A stretch of 64,000 nt of DNA from Rhizobiales bacterium dw_265 (GCA_018449595.1 JAAVUU010000002.1:248001-312000), one strand, 5' to 3'. Shown: positions 15,814 to 24,757, counted from the first letter of the stretch. Notes: generated by a model not told the origin, from the letters alone. A program made the numbers and translations.

Positions 15814-18135
15814 ATGCCCAGTTTATCGCGGAGTTTGGAACAGGCACTGCATCACGCCATCAAGCTCGCCAGCGACCGGCACCATGAATACGCCACGCTC
15901 GAGCATCTGCTGCTGGCCCTGATGGACGACACCGACGCCAGCCAGGTCATGAAGGCCTGCAATGTCGACATGGATGCGCTGAAGAAGTCGGTGCTGAAAT
16001 ATGTGGACGAGGATCTCTCCACCCTGGTGCTGGACGACAGCGAGGAAGCCAAGCCCACCACCGGCTTCCAGCGCGTGGTGCAGCGCGCCGTGCTGCATGT
16101 GCAGAATTCCGGCCGCGACGAGGTGACGGGGGCCAATGTGCTGGTCGCGCTGTTCACCGAACGCGAAAGCCATGCCGTCTATTTCCTGCAGGAGCAGAAT
16201 ATGAACCGGCTGGATGCGGTGAGCTATATCAGCCACGGCATCGCCAAGCGCCCCGGCATGAGCCAGCCCAAGCAGGTCAAGGGCAGCGAGGACGAGGACG
16301 AAAGCGAAAAGCAGCCCAAGCAGGGCACCGAGGCGCTGGAGGCCTATTGCGTCAACCTGAATGAGAAGGCCAAGTCCGGCAAGGTGGACCCGCTGATCGG
16401 GCGTGCCGCCGAGGTCGAACGCACGATTCAAATTCTCTGCCGCCGCCAGAAGAACAACCCGCTGTTCGTGGGCGATCCCGGCGTGGGCAAGACCGCCATC
16501 GCCGAGGGCCTGGCGCGCAAGATCATCCGCGGCGAGGTGCCGGAAGTGCTGCGCAACGCCGTGATCTATTCCCTGGACATGGGCTCGCTGATCGCGGGCA
16601 CCCGCTATCGCGGCGACTTCGAGGAACGGCTGAAGACCGTGGTCAAGGAACTGGAAAGCCTGAAGGGCGCCATCCTGTTCATTGACGAAATCCATACCGT
16701 GATCGGCGCCGGGGCGACCTCGGGCGGGGCGATGGACGCCTCCAACCTGCTCAAGCCCGCGCTGGCCCAGGGCACGCTGCGCTGCATCGGCTCGACCACC
16801 TACAAGGAATACCGCCAGTATTTCGAGAAGGACCGCGCTTTGGTGCGCCGTTTCCAGAAGATCGACGTGGCCGAGCCCACCGTCGAGGATTCGATCAAGA
16901 TCCTGATGGGCATCAAGAGCTATTTCGAGAACTACCACAAGATCCGCTACACCGCCGACGCCATCAAGGCGGCGGTGGAACTGTCGGCCAAGTACATCAA
17001 TGACCGCAAGCTGCCCGACAAGGCGATCGACGTGATCGACGAGTTGGGCGCCGGCCAGATGCTGCTGCCGGAAAGCCGCCGCAAGAAGGTGGTGGGCGTC
17101 AAGGACGTGGAAGACGTGATCGCCAAGATCGCGCGCATTCCCTCCAAGTCCGTCTCCAAGAACGATACCGAGGCGCTGAAGACCCTGGAGGCCGACCTGG
17201 GCCGCGTCGTCTATGGCCAGGATGCCGCCATTCATGCGCTGTCATCGGCCATCAAGCTGGCGCGCGCCGGCCTGCGCCAGCCGGAAAAGCCCATCGGTTC
17301 CTATCTATTCAGCGGTCCCACCGGCGTCGGCAAGACCGAGGTGGCCAAGCAACTGGCCAATATCCTGGGCGTGGAGTTCCTGCGCTTCGACATGAGCGAA
17401 TATATGGAGCGCCATACCGTCAGCCGCCTGATCGGCGCGCCGCCGGGCTATGTCGGTTTCGACCAGGGCGGGCTCTTGACCGATGGCGTCGATCAGCATC
17501 CGCACTGCGTGCTGCTGCTGGACGAAATCGAAAAGGCCCATGGCGACCTGTTCAACATCCTGTTGCAGGTGATGGACCACGGCAAGCTGACCGACCACAA
17601 CGGCAAGAAGATCGACTTCCGCAATGTGGTGCTGATCATGACCACCAATGCGGGGGCCTCCGATGCGGCGAAAGACGCCATCGGTTTCGGCCGCGGCAAG
17701 CGCGAGGGCGAGGACGAGGAGGCGATCAAGAAGCTGTTCACCCCGGAATTCCGCAACCGCCTGGATTCGATCATCCCGTTCGCGCCCTTGTCGCGCGGCA
17801 CCATCGACAAGGTGGTGGAGAAGTTCGTGCTGGAACTGGAAGCCCAGCTGGCCGACCGCGACGTCACCTTCGACCTGACGCCGGAAGCCACCCGCTGGCT
17901 GGGTGAAAAGGGCTATGACGACGCCTTCGGGGCGCGTCCGCTGGCCCGCGTCATCCAGGACAATATCAAGAAGCCGCTGGCCGACGAGATTTTGTTCGGC
18001 AAGCTCAAGGGCGGCGGCACCGTGCGCGTGCTGCTGGACCGCGAGAAGGACAAGCTGGCCTTCGAATTCATCCCCGCCGCCGAAGCCAAGCCCCGTGCCC
18101 CCAAGGGCAAGAAAGAACCGAAGGCGGAAGTCTGA
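15814..18135 (+). CDS. clpA: ATP-dependent Clp protease ATPase subunit ClpA
   Basis: This 773-residue AAA+ unfoldase feeds ClpP. The N-terminal Clp repeat domain (1-145) binds ClpS. The first AAA module has Walker A G-D-P-G-V-G-K-T near residue 222 and the second has G-P-T-G-V-G-K-T near residue 500. C-terminal residues 745-773 are Lys-rich (P-K-G-K-K-E-P-K). The length is standard. The stop is followed by two strong tandem hairpins. Confidence 0.97.
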   Translation: MPSLSRSLEQALHHAIKLASDRHHEYATLEHLLLALMDDTDASQVMKACNVDMDALKKSVLKYVDEDLSTLVLDDSEEAKPTTGFQRVVQRAVLHVQNSGRDEVTGANVLVALFTERESHAVYFLQEQNMNRLDAVSYISHGIAKRPGMSQPKQVKGSEDEDESEKQPKQGTEALEAYCVNLNEKAKSGKVDPLIGRAAEVERTIQILCRRQKNNPLFVGDPGVGKTAIAEGLARKIIRGEVPEVLRNAVIYSLDMGSLIAGTRYRGDFEERLKTVVKELESLKGAILFIDEIHTVIGAGATSGGAMDASNLLKPALAQGTLRCIGSTTYKEYRQYFEKDRALVRRFQKIDVAEPTVEDSIKILMGIKSYFENYHKIRYTADAIKAAVELSAKYINDRKLPDKAIDVIDELGAGQMLLPESRRKKVVGVKDVEDVIAKIARIPSKSVSKNDTEALKTLEADLGRVVYGQDAAIHALSSAIKLARAGLRQPEKPIGSYLFSGPTGVGKTEVAKQLANILGVEFLRFDMSEYMERHTVSRLIGAPPGYVGFDQGGLLTDGVDQHPHCVLLLDEIEKAHGDLFNILLQVMDHGKLTDHNGKKIDFRNVVLIMTTNAGASDAAKDAIGFGRGKREGEDEEAIKKLFTPEFRNRLDSIIPFAPLSRGTIDKVVEKFVLELEAQLADRDVTFDLTPEATRWLGEKGYDDAFGARPLARVIQDNIKKPLADEILFGKLKGGGTVRVLLDREKDKLAFEFIPAAEAKPRAPKGKKEPKAEV

Positions 18136-18140
18136 CGGTC

Positions 18141-18253
18141 TTCGACCCTCCCCTTGAGGGAGGGTCGAAAATGCCGAAGGCATTTTCGGGGAGGGGTGAT
18201 GCCACCAATCTCGCAATCGCCTTCGGCGGTTCGCCCCTTCCTCAAGGGGAGTG
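18141..18253. repeat. Tandem hairpins / dispersed repeat after clpA
   Basis: Two perfect hairpins lie in tandem. TTCGACCCTCCC (18141-18152) pairs with its complement at 18158-18169 over a 5-base loop. AAAATGCC (18168-18175) pairs with GGCATTTT (18179-18186) over GAA. A further GGGGAGGGG segment and a CCCCTTCCTCAAGGGG segment (ending near 18250) echo the CTCCCCTTGAGGGAG unit. The arrangement resembles dispersed palindromic repeats and probably also terminates clpA. Confidence 0.6.
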
Positions 18254-18257
18254 TGGA

Positions 18258-18659
18258 ATGATCACCGGCTCCTGCCTGTGCGGCGACCTGCGCTGGAAGG
18301 CGCATGCCGCGCCCAAATGGATGGGGCTGTGCTATTGCGCCGACTGCCGCAAGGCATCGGGCTCGGGTTTCGTGCCGTTCATGGGCTTCGACGCCAGCGC
18401 GCTGACCATCACCGGCCGCTGGACGGTGCATCGCATGCGCCATGCCGATGGGCGCGAGGCGGTGCGCAATTCCTGCGTGGTCTGCGGCGGGCTGGTGTTT
18501 GGCGGCCCGCTGGGCGAGACCGACAGCCACACCATCTATGCCGGCTCGCTGGACGATCCGTCGCTGTTCGTGCCCCGCATCGCCATCTTCACCCGCGACG
18601 CGCCCGACTGGGCCCCGATCCCGGCGGGATTGAAGATGTTCGAGACGATGCCGGGTTAG
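18258..18659 (+). CDS. GFA / CENP-V family zinc protein
   Basis: This 133-residue protein of the glutathione-dependent formaldehyde-activating (GFA/CENP-V-like) fold has G-S-C-L-C-G near the start and C-Y-C-A-D-C-R-K-A-S-G-S near residue 33. A further V-C-G-G lies mid-protein. Together these give the Cys set that binds zinc in this family. The open frame extends upstream through repeat DNA, but the ATG at 18258 begins the conserved G-S-C-L-C-G block after 3 residues and has GGGGAGTGTGGA before it. Most members are uncharacterised; a thiol-adduct role is only inferred. Confidence 0.85.
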   Translation: MITGSCLCGDLRWKAHAAPKWMGLCYCADCRKASGSGFVPFMGFDASALTITGRWTVHRMRHADGREAVRNSCVVCGGLVFGGPLGETDSHTIYAGSLDDPSLFVPRIAIFTRDAPDWAPIPAGLKMFETMPG

Positions 18660-18666
18660 CCGCAAC

Positions 18667-18792
18667 TGTCATGGCCCGGCCCCCCGAACCGCCCGAAGGG
18701 CGGTCGGAGGGTAAACTTCACGCCCGGGCCATCCAGAACCGCAAGCGCGGTGCTGGTTGCCCTGGATGGCCCACGTAAAGTGGGCCATGACA
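18667..18792. repeat. Palindromic dispersed repeat, copy A
   Basis: This copy has outer ends TGTCATGGCCCGG and GTGGGCCATGACA in inverted orientation. Inner inverted segments CCGGGCCATCCAG and CCTGGATGGCCCA lie between them. It fills the gap between two convergent genes. Related copies lie at 19522, 22970 and 57713, and a half copy lies at 35685. Confidence 0.75.
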
Positions 18793-18799
18793 ATTTCGG

Positions 18800-19090
18800 C
18801 TAGAGCGGTTCGACGTAATGCTCCATCGCGGGCGGGCTGGCGAAATGTGGCCCCAGCAAGGCGCGCCATTCGGCAAAGGCGGCGCTTTCGCGGAAGCCGA
18901 TCATGTGGTCCTCCAGCGTCTCCCATTGCACCAGCAACAGGAAGCTGTCGGGATTTTCCACCCCGCGGCGCATCTGCGCCTTGCGGCAGCCCTTGGCGGC
19001 TTCGATCAGCTTGCGGGCTTGCGCATAGGCGGCTTCGAAATCCTCGGCCTGGCCGGGCTTGATGGCAAAAATGGCGCGTTCGAGGATCAT
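18800..19090 (-). CDS. Antibiotic biosynthesis monooxygenase (ABM) domain protein
   Basis: This 96-residue, single-domain ferredoxin-like protein of the ABM family starts I-L-E-R-A-I-F-A-I-K-P-G. It contains the typical L-L-L-V-Q-W-E-T-L-E-D-H strand-helix turn and F-R-E-S-A-A-F-A-E-W. Members are small heme-degrading, quinol-oxidising or unknown enzymes, usually dimeric. The sequence does not single out a substrate. The start overlaps the stop of the HIT gene by 4 bases, so they are cotranscribed. Confidence 0.85.
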   Translation of the reverse strand: MILERAIFAIKPGQAEDFEAAYAQARKLIEAAKGCRKAQMRRGVENPDSFLLLVQWETLEDHMIGFRESAAFAEWRALLGPHFASPPAMEHYVEPL

Positions 19091-19503
19091 AGGGCACTCC
19101 TGATTTTGGCGGCGACGGGTTCGAGTTTCGCCGCCTCTACCATGACCTTGCCGTGCGGCGCCAGCGCCACGCCCTCCCAGCGCGGCAGCACATGGAAGTG
19201 AACATGGAACACGCTCTGGCCCGCCGCCTCGCGGTTGTATTGTTTCAGCAGGATGCCGTCAGGCGCCAGCGCCCTGTCCACGGCCCTGGCGACCGTCTGG
19301 ACCGTGGCCATCATCGCCGCCAGGCCATCGGGCGACAGGGCCAGGATGTCCTGCGCGGCTTCCTTCGGCACCACCAGCACATGGCCTTGCGCTTCCGGCA
19401 TTACATCCATGAAGGCCAGGGTCCTGTCGTCTTCAAACACCTTCACGCAGGGAATTTCGCCGCGCAGGATCTTGGCGAAGATGTTGTTGGGATCGTAGGG
19501 CAT
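19087..19503 (-). CDS. HIT family nucleotide-binding protein
   Basis: This 138-residue histidine-triad protein carries the catalytic H-V-H-F-H-V-L-P motif near residue 100. The N-terminal block I-F-A-K-I-L-R-G-E-I-P is typical of the Hint/HinT branch, which cleaves aminoacyl-AMP or other nucleotide phosphoramidates. The ATG at 19503 (M-P-Y-D-P-N-N) was chosen over a TTG six codons upstream because family members start directly before I-F-x-K-I. The downstream ABM gene overlaps by 4 bases. Confidence 0.9.
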   Translation of the reverse strand: MPYDPNNIFAKILRGEIPCVKVFEDDRTLAFMDVMPEAQGHVLVVPKEAAQDILALSPDGLAAMMATVQTVARAVDRALAPDGILLKQYNREAAGQSVFHVHFHVLPRWEGVALAPHGKVMVEAAKLEPVAAKIRSAL

Positions 19504-19521
19504 TTTTTCTGACTCTTTCAA

Positions 19522-19614
19522 TCGTCATGGCCCGGCTTGTCCGGGCCATCCAGTTTGACGTTGCGAGGTAGTTAAAAAGAAACTGGATGGCCCGCATTCG
19601 CGGGCCATGACGAT
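19522..19614. repeat. Palindromic dispersed repeat, copy B
   Basis: This 93-bp copy has outer ends TCGTCATGGCCCGG and CGGGCCATGACGA. Inner inverted segments GGGCCATCCAGTTT and AAACTGGATGGCCC lie between them. It sits just upstream of the HIT gene start and just downstream of the acetyltransferase gene stop, so it may lie in the intervening transcript. Confidence 0.8.
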
Positions 19615-19634
19615 AGGAGGAAACGCAGCGATCG

Positions 19635-20759
19635 TCACGTCTTCTTGAACGGCGCGTGCGCCGCCAGTTCCGCCATGTTCTCCGCCACGGCCAGGCGTTC
19701 GGCGCCCAGGAAATCGTCCACCGCCCGCGCCAGGCCCCTATGGGCAATTATATGCGCGCTGTAGGTTTCCACCGGCAGGTATCCGCGCAGCAATTTGTGC
19801 TCGCCCTGGGCCCCGGCTTCTACCCGTTTCAAGCCGCGCGCGATGGCGAAATCTATCGCCTGGTAATAACAGGTCTCGAAATGCAGGAAGGGCACATATT
19901 CCGCCGCCCCCCAGTTGCGCCCGAACAGCACGCCTTCGCCAAACAGGTTCAGCGCACCCGCGATATGATGGCCGTCCTTCTTCGCCAGGATCAGCAGGGT
20001 CTGGGCCGAAAGGCTGGCGCCCAGCCGGGAAAAGAACTCCCGCGTCAGATAGGGCGTGCCCCATTTGCGCCCGCCGGTGTCCATGTAGAAGTCGAAGAAT
20101 CTGTCCCAGTGCGCCTCGGTGATGTCGCTTCCGGTCAGCCAGTCGAACGTCACCCCGGCCTCGCGCACGCTGGCGCGCTCCTTGCGCAAATTCTTGCGCT
20201 TGGCCGATGACAATTCGCCCAGGAATTCGTCGAACGACTTGTAGCCGCGATTGTCCCAATGGAATTGCTGGCCGGTGCGCTGCAGATAGCCGGCGTCTCC
20301 CGCCGCCTGCCATTCCTCGCGTGTCAAAAACGTGATGTGCAGCGACGACGCGCCGATCTGCTTCACCGCCGCCTGCGCCGTCTTCAGCAGGACTTTCGCA
20401 TCGCCCAGCAGCCGCCGTCCCGTGACCGGCGTGAAGGGCACGGCGCATTGCAGCTTGGGATAATAGTCGCCGCCCGCCCGCTCCAGGGCATCGGCCCAGG
20501 CATGGTCGAAGACATATTCGCCCTGGGAATGGCTTTTCAGGTACATCGGCATCAGCCCGTCGGGCGTCAGCAGATGCGCCGGTTGCCAGCCGGTCCCTGG
20601 CGTCGCCGAGCCGGACTCTTCCAGCGCCGCGAAAAATTCATAGGTCGTGAACGGGTGCGGCTCGGACGCGGCCGTGGGATTGGCGAACGCGTTCCAGCGT
20701 TCGCGTCCGACCTCCGCCGCGCTGGTAACCAATTTTGCCGAAATGGGGCTTGCTGTCAC
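19635..20759 (-). CDS. GNAT-like N-acetyltransferase (peptidogalycan-type, COG3146)
   Basis: This 374-residue protein is of the COG3146/DUF482 family, a double-GNAT fold related to FemAB-like enzymes. Recognisable pieces are H-P-F-T-T-Y-E-F-F near residue 35, a Y-L-K-S-H-S-Q-G-E-Y-V-F-D-H-A-W block, and K-R-K-N-L-R-K-E-R in mid-protein. N-W-G-A-A-E-Y-V-P-F-L-H-F-E and E-A-G-A-Q-G-E-H-K lie towards the end. The GTG start at 20759 overlaps the RidA stop (GTGA), giving translational coupling. The substrate is unknown. Confidence 0.85.
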   Translation of the reverse strand: MTASPISAKLVTSAAEVGRERWNAFANPTAASEPHPFTTYEFFAALEESGSATPGTGWQPAHLLTPDGLMPMYLKSHSQGEYVFDHAWADALERAGGDYYPKLQCAVPFTPVTGRRLLGDAKVLLKTAQAAVKQIGASSLHITFLTREEWQAAGDAGYLQRTGQQFHWDNRGYKSFDEFLGELSSAKRKNLRKERASVREAGVTFDWLTGSDITEAHWDRFFDFYMDTGGRKWGTPYLTREFFSRLGASLSAQTLLILAKKDGHHIAGALNLFGEGVLFGRNWGAAEYVPFLHFETCYYQAIDFAIARGLKRVEAGAQGEHKLLRGYLPVETYSAHIIAHRGLARAVDDFLGAERLAVAENMAELAAHAPFKKT

Positions 20760-21220
20760 TTGATCTCGAAAATGGCGTCCACTTCCACCGCCACGCCGCG
20801 CGGCAGCGAGCCGACGCCGACGGCGGCGCGGGCATGTTTTCCGGCGTCTCCGAAAACCGCGGCAATAAGGTCCGACGCGCCATTGGCGACTTCCGGCTGC
20901 TGGGTGAAGTCCGGCGTGGCATTGACGAACACGCCCAGCTTCAGGCAGCGCGCCACCCGGTCCAGGTCGCCGCCGCAAGCCGCCTTGAGCTGCGCCAGCA
21001 GGTTGATGGCGCACAGCTGTGCCGCCGCCTGGCCGACTTCCAGCCCGGCATCGGCGCCCAGCTTGGCGACATATTTGACCGCGCCGTCGGCGATCGGCAC
21101 CTGGCCGGATATGAACACCAGATTGCCGCTGATGGTGTAGGGCACATAACTGGCGACGGGTACCGGCGGGGCGGGCAGGGTGATGCCCAGTTCTTTCAGG
21201 CGGGATTCGATGACGGACAT
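20756..21220 (-). CDS. RidA family protein
   Basis: This 154-residue protein is of the RidA/YjgF family, whose best-known members hydrolyse reactive enamine/imine intermediates from PLP enzymes. It shows L-V-F-I-S-G-Q-V-P, A-A-Q-L-C-A-I-N-L-L and V-F-V-N-A-T-P-D-F. The end has A-A-V-G-V-G-S-L-P-R-G-V-A-V-E-V-D-A-I-F. The Arg of the canonical imine-binding site is replaced in context by L-P-R-G, so it may be one of the longer RidA subfamilies rather than archetypal RidA. The stop overlaps the next gene. Confidence 0.88.
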   Translation of the reverse strand: MSVIESRLKELGITLPAPPVPVASYVPYTISGNLVFISGQVPIADGAVKYVAKLGADAGLEVGQAAAQLCAINLLAQLKAACGGDLDRVARCLKLGVFVNATPDFTQQPEVANGASDLIAAVFGDAGKHARAAVGVGSLPRGVAVEVDAIFEIK

Positions 21221-21297
21221 GACGACCTCTTTGTGAACAAAGTGAAAGTTACAGTGCGACGGCTCCGACGGCTATAAGAACCTCCGATTCCGCGTCC

Positions 21298-21690
21298 ATG
21301 ACAGACATGAAAAAGCTGATTTTTTTGACACTTGCAGTGGCCGCCGGCCCGGCCCCGGCCCAATCCCCGCCCATCCCGGTTTTTTATTCGGTCGAGCAGG
21401 ACGATCGCGACGGCCAGCAGGCCGACCGGCTGGTGCGCGAGGTATTGGCGCGCCCTGCCTTCGCGCTGCACGCCAGGCGGGACGCCGGGGTTCTGGTGGT
21501 GTCGCGCAGCAGCCGGGTGGACAAGCTCGGCAGCGACGACAAGGCCAGGGATTTCAGCTTCACTTTGACCTTCTACCGCGACGGCGGAAGGCTGGCGGAA
21601 AGCGAAGAAACCTGCCTGCACAACAAGACGGACGATTGCGCCGACCAGATCGCCGCCGACGTCACGGGCGCCGATACCATCGGGCGTTAG
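21298..21690 (+). CDS. Small exported protein, unknown function
   Basis: This 130-residue protein has a short signal peptide (M-K-K-L-I-F-L-T-L, cleaved near A-P-A-Q-S). Translation may start at the ATG at 21298 or at the ATG at 21307, which gives a better signal peptide. The mature part is charged, has two Cys (E-T-C-L-H and D-D-C-A-D) and a beta-rich D-F-S-F-T-L-T-F-Y segment. It is convergent with dinB, and the two stop codons overlap by 4 bases. No family recognised. Confidence 0.65.
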   Translation: MTDMKKLIFLTLAVAAGPAPAQSPPIPVFYSVEQDDRDGQQADRLVREVLARPAFALHARRDAGVLVVSRSSRVDKLGSDDKARDFSFTLTFYRDGGRLAESEETCLHNKTDDCADQIAADVTGADTIGR

Positions 21691-22955
21691 CGCCGCAACC
21701 CGCGTCCCTTGCCGACAGCCTCGCCGCCGAACTTGGCGCGGATCTTGTCCATCGCCCGTTCCGCCTTTGCCCGCCTTTCCGCCGTGCCATCAATAAGACT
21801 GGCGGGATCGGCGGCCAGCGCCGGCGCGAGGTTCGACAGCCCCACGCCCAGCAGGCGGAAACGGGTGCCGTCGGCCTCGCGCTTCAGGGCGGCCTGCGCC
21901 ACCCGGAAGATGCGGTCGGCCAGTTGGGTGGGATCGTCCAGCGAGTGCGAGCGGGTGCGCAGGCGAAAGTCGGCGGTCTTGAGTTTCAGCACGATGGTCT
22001 TGCCGCCCAGGCCCAGTTTCTTGGCGCGGGCGCTGACCCGTTCCGCCTGCCGCCACAACACCGCTTCCAGTTCGGCGGGCGCGGACAGGTCCTTGTCGAA
22101 GGTGGTCTCGGACGAGATGGTCTTCATCGCGCCGCCCGGGTCCACGGCGCGCGAATCCTGGGCGTTGGCCATGCGGTGCAGCCATAGTCCGGTGGCGCCA
22201 TAACGCGAGGCCAGCCATTTGGTGTCGGCATCCTGCAACTGGCCGATATGGGTGATGCCGTCACGTTCCAATCGCGCCTGCATCACCTTGCCGGCGCCGC
22301 GCATCATGCCGACCGGCTTGTCGCGCAGGAAAGAGCGCGCCTCCGCCATGCCGATCACGGCAAACCCGCGCGGCTTGTCCAGTTCCGAGGCCAGCTTGGC
22401 GAGAAACTTGTTGCCCGACAGGCCGATGGAGACGGTAATGCCGATCTCGCGCGCGATGCGGGCCGCCAGCCGCGCCATGGTGCGCGCCGGGCTGCTGTGA
22501 TGGATGCGCTCGGTGCCCGACAGGTCGAGATAGGCTTCATCCAGCGACAAGGGCTCCACCAGCGGCGTCAGTTCCTCCATCAGGACGCGGATCTGGCGCG
22601 CCACCTGGCTGTAATAGGCATGGCGCGGCTTCAGCACCACCGCCTGGGGGCACAGCTTGCGGGCCTGGAACATCGGCATGGCGGAACGCACGCCGTATTT
22701 GCGCGCGATGTAGCAGCAGGTGGAGACCACGCCGCGCGTCTCGCCGCCCACGATCAGCGGCTTGTCCTGCAAGGAGGGATCGTCGCGCTTCTCGATGGCG
22801 GCATAGAAGGCATCGCAGTCGAGATGGGCGATTGCCAACGTATCCAGTTCGGGATGCGCCACCACGCGCGTCGAGCCGCAGGCGGGACAAGGCTCGCCCG
22901 CCGTCGCATCGCTGAGACAGTCGCGGCAGAAAGCGGGCCAATTTAATCCGGGCAT
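21687..22955 (-). CDS. dinB: DNA polymerase IV (Y family) with N-terminal Cys motif
   Basis: This 422-residue translesion polymerase shows A-H-L-D-C-D-A-F-Y-A-A-I-E near residue 50 (first catalytic Asp). Then come Y-I-A-R-K-Y-G-V-R-S-A-M-P, S-L-D-E-A-Y-L-D-L (catalytic Asp-Glu) and S-I-G-L-S-G-N-K-F-L-A-K. The little-finger domain includes S-E-T-T-F-D-K-D-L. Residues 10-30 carry C-R-D-C and C-P-A-C, a likely zinc site found in the longer alphaproteobacterial branch of Pol IV. The ATG at 22955 was preferred because the frame upstream is repeat DNA. There is no obvious LexA box. Confidence 0.9.
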   Translation of the reverse strand: MPGLNWPAFCRDCLSDATAGEPCPACGSTRVVAHPELDTLAIAHLDCDAFYAAIEKRDDPSLQDKPLIVGGETRGVVSTCCYIARKYGVRSAMPMFQARKLCPQAVVLKPRHAYYSQVARQIRVLMEELTPLVEPLSLDEAYLDLSGTERIHHSSPARTMARLAARIAREIGITVSIGLSGNKFLAKLASELDKPRGFAVIGMAEARSFLRDKPVGMMRGAGKVMQARLERDGITHIGQLQDADTKWLASRYGATGLWLHRMANAQDSRAVDPGGAMKTISSETTFDKDLSAPAELEAVLWRQAERVSARAKKLGLGGKTIVLKLKTADFRLRTRSHSLDDPTQLADRIFRVAQAALKREADGTRFRLLGVGLSNLAPALAADPASLIDGTAERRAKAERAMDKIRAKFGGEAVGKGRGLRR

Positions 22956-22969
22956 ACAACAACCTAACT

Positions 22970-23089
22970 TGTCATGGCCCGCGAATGCGGGCCACCCAGG
23001 TGATGCCGGAGCCCGGCGTTGCAATCGCGCCAACCCAGCTGGGTGGCCCGTTCATACGCTGCCGCTATGAACCCGGTGGGCCATGACAG
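22970..23089. repeat. Palindromic dispersed repeat, copy C
   Basis: This copy has outer ends TGTCATGGCCCGC and GTGGGCCATGACA. Inner segments GGGCCACCCAGG and CTGGGTGGCCC lie between them. It spans the gap between the ROK kinase stop and dinB start, so it lies directly in the dinB upstream region. Confidence 0.8.
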
Positions 23090-23094
23090 TTGAG

Positions 23095-23994
23095 TTACTC
23101 CGGCCACAGCCGCGCCGCACCGCGAACGCCACTCGAGTCGCCATGCAGGTTCTTCACGATCTTCGGCGGGCTGCCCAGGGTGAAGGCATAGTTCTCCACC
23201 AGCGGCGGCAGTTCATCGTAAAGCCGCGCGATGTTGGACAGCCCGCCGCCCAGCACGATCACATCGGGGTCCAGGATGTTGACCATCGTCGCCAGCCCGC
23301 GCGCCAGCCGGTCGGCGAGGCGTTCGATCAGGGCGCGGGCCTGCGGGTCATCGGACGCAGCGATCTCGGCCAAGGGCAGGGCATGCCCGGTCAGGCGCGC
23401 AAACTCGCGTTCCACGAAGGGACCGGAACACCAGGTCTCCATGCAATCGCGTTTGCCGCAGTAACAGGCGCGGCTGTCGGCGCGTTCTTCCGGCGTCATG
23501 GCGGGCAGGGGGATATGGCCCCATTCACCCGTCACGCCATGGGCGCCGCCCAGCACCTGTCCGTTTACCACCACTCCGCCGCCCAGCCCGGTGCCGGCAA
23601 TCACCCCGAACACCACGCCCGCGCCCTTGGCCGCGCCGTCGCTGGCTTCCGACAAAGCAAAGCAGTTGGCGTCATTGGCCAGGCGCAGCGGCCGCTCGAG
23701 CAGCATCTCCAGATCGGATCGTAACGTCCGGCCGATCAGCCAGGTGGAGTTGGCATTCTTGATCAGCCCGCTGCCGGTTTCGCAACCGGGGATGGCGATG
23801 CCCACACTGACGCTGTGGCCGGTTTCGGCTTCGGCCTGCCGCACCAGGGCCGCGATCACCGCCAGGGTGCCGTCATAATCGCGCGGCGTCGCCATCCGCT
23901 TGCGCCAGAGTTCCGCCCCTTCGGCTCCCATCGCCAAAATCTCGGTTTTGGTGCCGCCCAAATCCACACCGATCCGTATGGAGATCGGGCGCAT
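23095..23994 (-). CDS. ROK family sugar kinase
   Basis: This 299-residue cytoplasmic kinase of the ROK family is most like fructokinase/N-acetylhexosamine kinase types. The ATP-binding I-G-V-D-L-G-G-T-K-T-E is near residue 8. The catalytic Asp lies in A-N-D-A-N-C-F-A-L. The zinc motif C-Y-C-G-K-R-D-C-M-E is near residue 180, and a second glycine loop I-A-G-T-G-L-G-G-G lies near residue 135. The sugar cannot be told from sequence alone. The start overlaps the stop of the DUF3572 gene (TGATG). Confidence 0.9.
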   Translation of the reverse strand: MRPISIRIGVDLGGTKTEILAMGAEGAELWRKRMATPRDYDGTLAVIAALVRQAEAETGHSVSVGIAIPGCETGSGLIKNANSTWLIGRTLRSDLEMLLERPLRLANDANCFALSEASDGAAKGAGVVFGVIAGTGLGGGVVVNGQVLGGAHGVTGEWGHIPLPAMTPEERADSRACYCGKRDCMETWCSGPFVEREFARLTGHALPLAEIAASDDPQARALIERLADRLARGLATMVNILDPDVIVLGGGLSNIARLYDELPPLVENYAFTLGSPPKIVKNLHGDSSGVRGAARLWPE

Positions 23995-24287
23995 CAGCCG
24001 CCCCCCGCATCCAGGCGATGCCGCGCCAAGTGTAATGTTTTGGGCGAAATTTCGGCGCTTTCACAGAAGCGCAGCAGCAAATCCTCCTGCGCCAGCAAAA
24101 AATCCAGGATCGCCACATTCATTGCCGGCGTTCCGGCGGAACTGCGCAAGGCGGCGGCATCGGTGCCGGAAATATCGAGGAATCGCTGCAATCCGTCCGC
24201 ATCCCCGGCCAGCCAGGCCAGGGCGTCCAGGGCAAGGATTTCGGCGTTTTGCGGGCTCATGGGCATGTCTGGGTGGGGCATCGTCAA
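23994..24287 (-). CDS. DUF3572 family protein
   Basis: This 97-residue protein is of a small alphaproteobacterial family (DUF3572). It has A-L-D-A-L-A-W-L-A-G-D, L-Q-R-F-L-D-I-S-G and I-L-D-F-L-L-A-Q-E-D-L-L. Families of this kind sit next to divK in many alphaproteobacteria. It is divergent from divK with an 89-bp gap. Methionines at 4 and 9 are alternative starts. No function is established. Confidence 0.85.
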   Translation of the reverse strand: MTMPHPDMPMSPQNAEILALDALAWLAGDADGLQRFLDISGTDAAALRSSAGTPAMNVAILDFLLAQEDLLLRFCESAEISPKTLHLARHRLDAGGG

Positions 24288-24376
24288 GGGAGCGTTAAGA
24301 CATAATCCCTAATACTGACGAAAACAGCCAGAGCCCCTGTGGGCCGAGGCCTGGGCGTTGCCGGAAGGTTAAAACC

Positions 24377-24751
24377 ATGGACGCGAAGACCAAGACAGTT
24401 CTGATCGTGGAGGATAACGAGCTCAACATGAAGCTCTTCCACGACCTGCTGGATGCCCATGGCTACAACATCCTGCAGACCAAGGATGGCATGGAAGCCC
24501 TCGACATCGCCCGCGAGCATCATCCCGACCTGATCCTGATGGACATCCAGCTGCCGGAAGTCAGCGGCCTGGAAGTCACCAAATGGCTCAAGGAGGACGA
24601 TTCGCTGAAAGGCATTCCCGTCGTCGCCGTCACCGCCTTCGCGATGAAGGGCGACGAGGAAGTCATCCGCCAGGGCGGCTGCGAGGCCTATATCTCCAAG
24701 CCCATCTCCGTCACCGGCTTCCTGGACACCGTCCGCCGCTTCATCGGGTAA
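24377..24751 (+). CDS. divK: Single-domain response regulator DivK
   Basis: This 124-residue receiver domain without output module has phospho-acceptor Asp near residue 53 (L-I-L-M-D-I-Q-L-P), acidic pair E-D near residue 12 and Lys in I-S-K-P-I-S. In Caulobacter, DivK links the kinases PleC and DivJ to the CtrA phosphorelay and so to polarity and division. The identity rests on the stand-alone receiver plus tandem placement 6 bp before pleD. The upstream gap has only half-sites for CtrA. Confidence 0.93.
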   Translation: MDAKTKTVLIVEDNELNMKLFHDLLDAHGYNILQTKDGMEALDIAREHHPDLILMDIQLPEVSGLEVTKWLKEDDSLKGIPVVAVTAFAMKGDEEVIRQGGCEAYISKPISVTGFLDTVRRFIG

Positions 24752-24757
24752 ACTGCC

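Noticed and set aside
15823..17235. Open frame of 470 codons opposite clpA
   Set aside because: It is antisense shadow of a conserved gene, low complexity and without a start context.
18171..18257. N-terminal extension of the GFA-family protein
   Set aside because: These codons come from the repeat hairpins after clpA; the conserved zinc motif begins just after the ATG at 18258.
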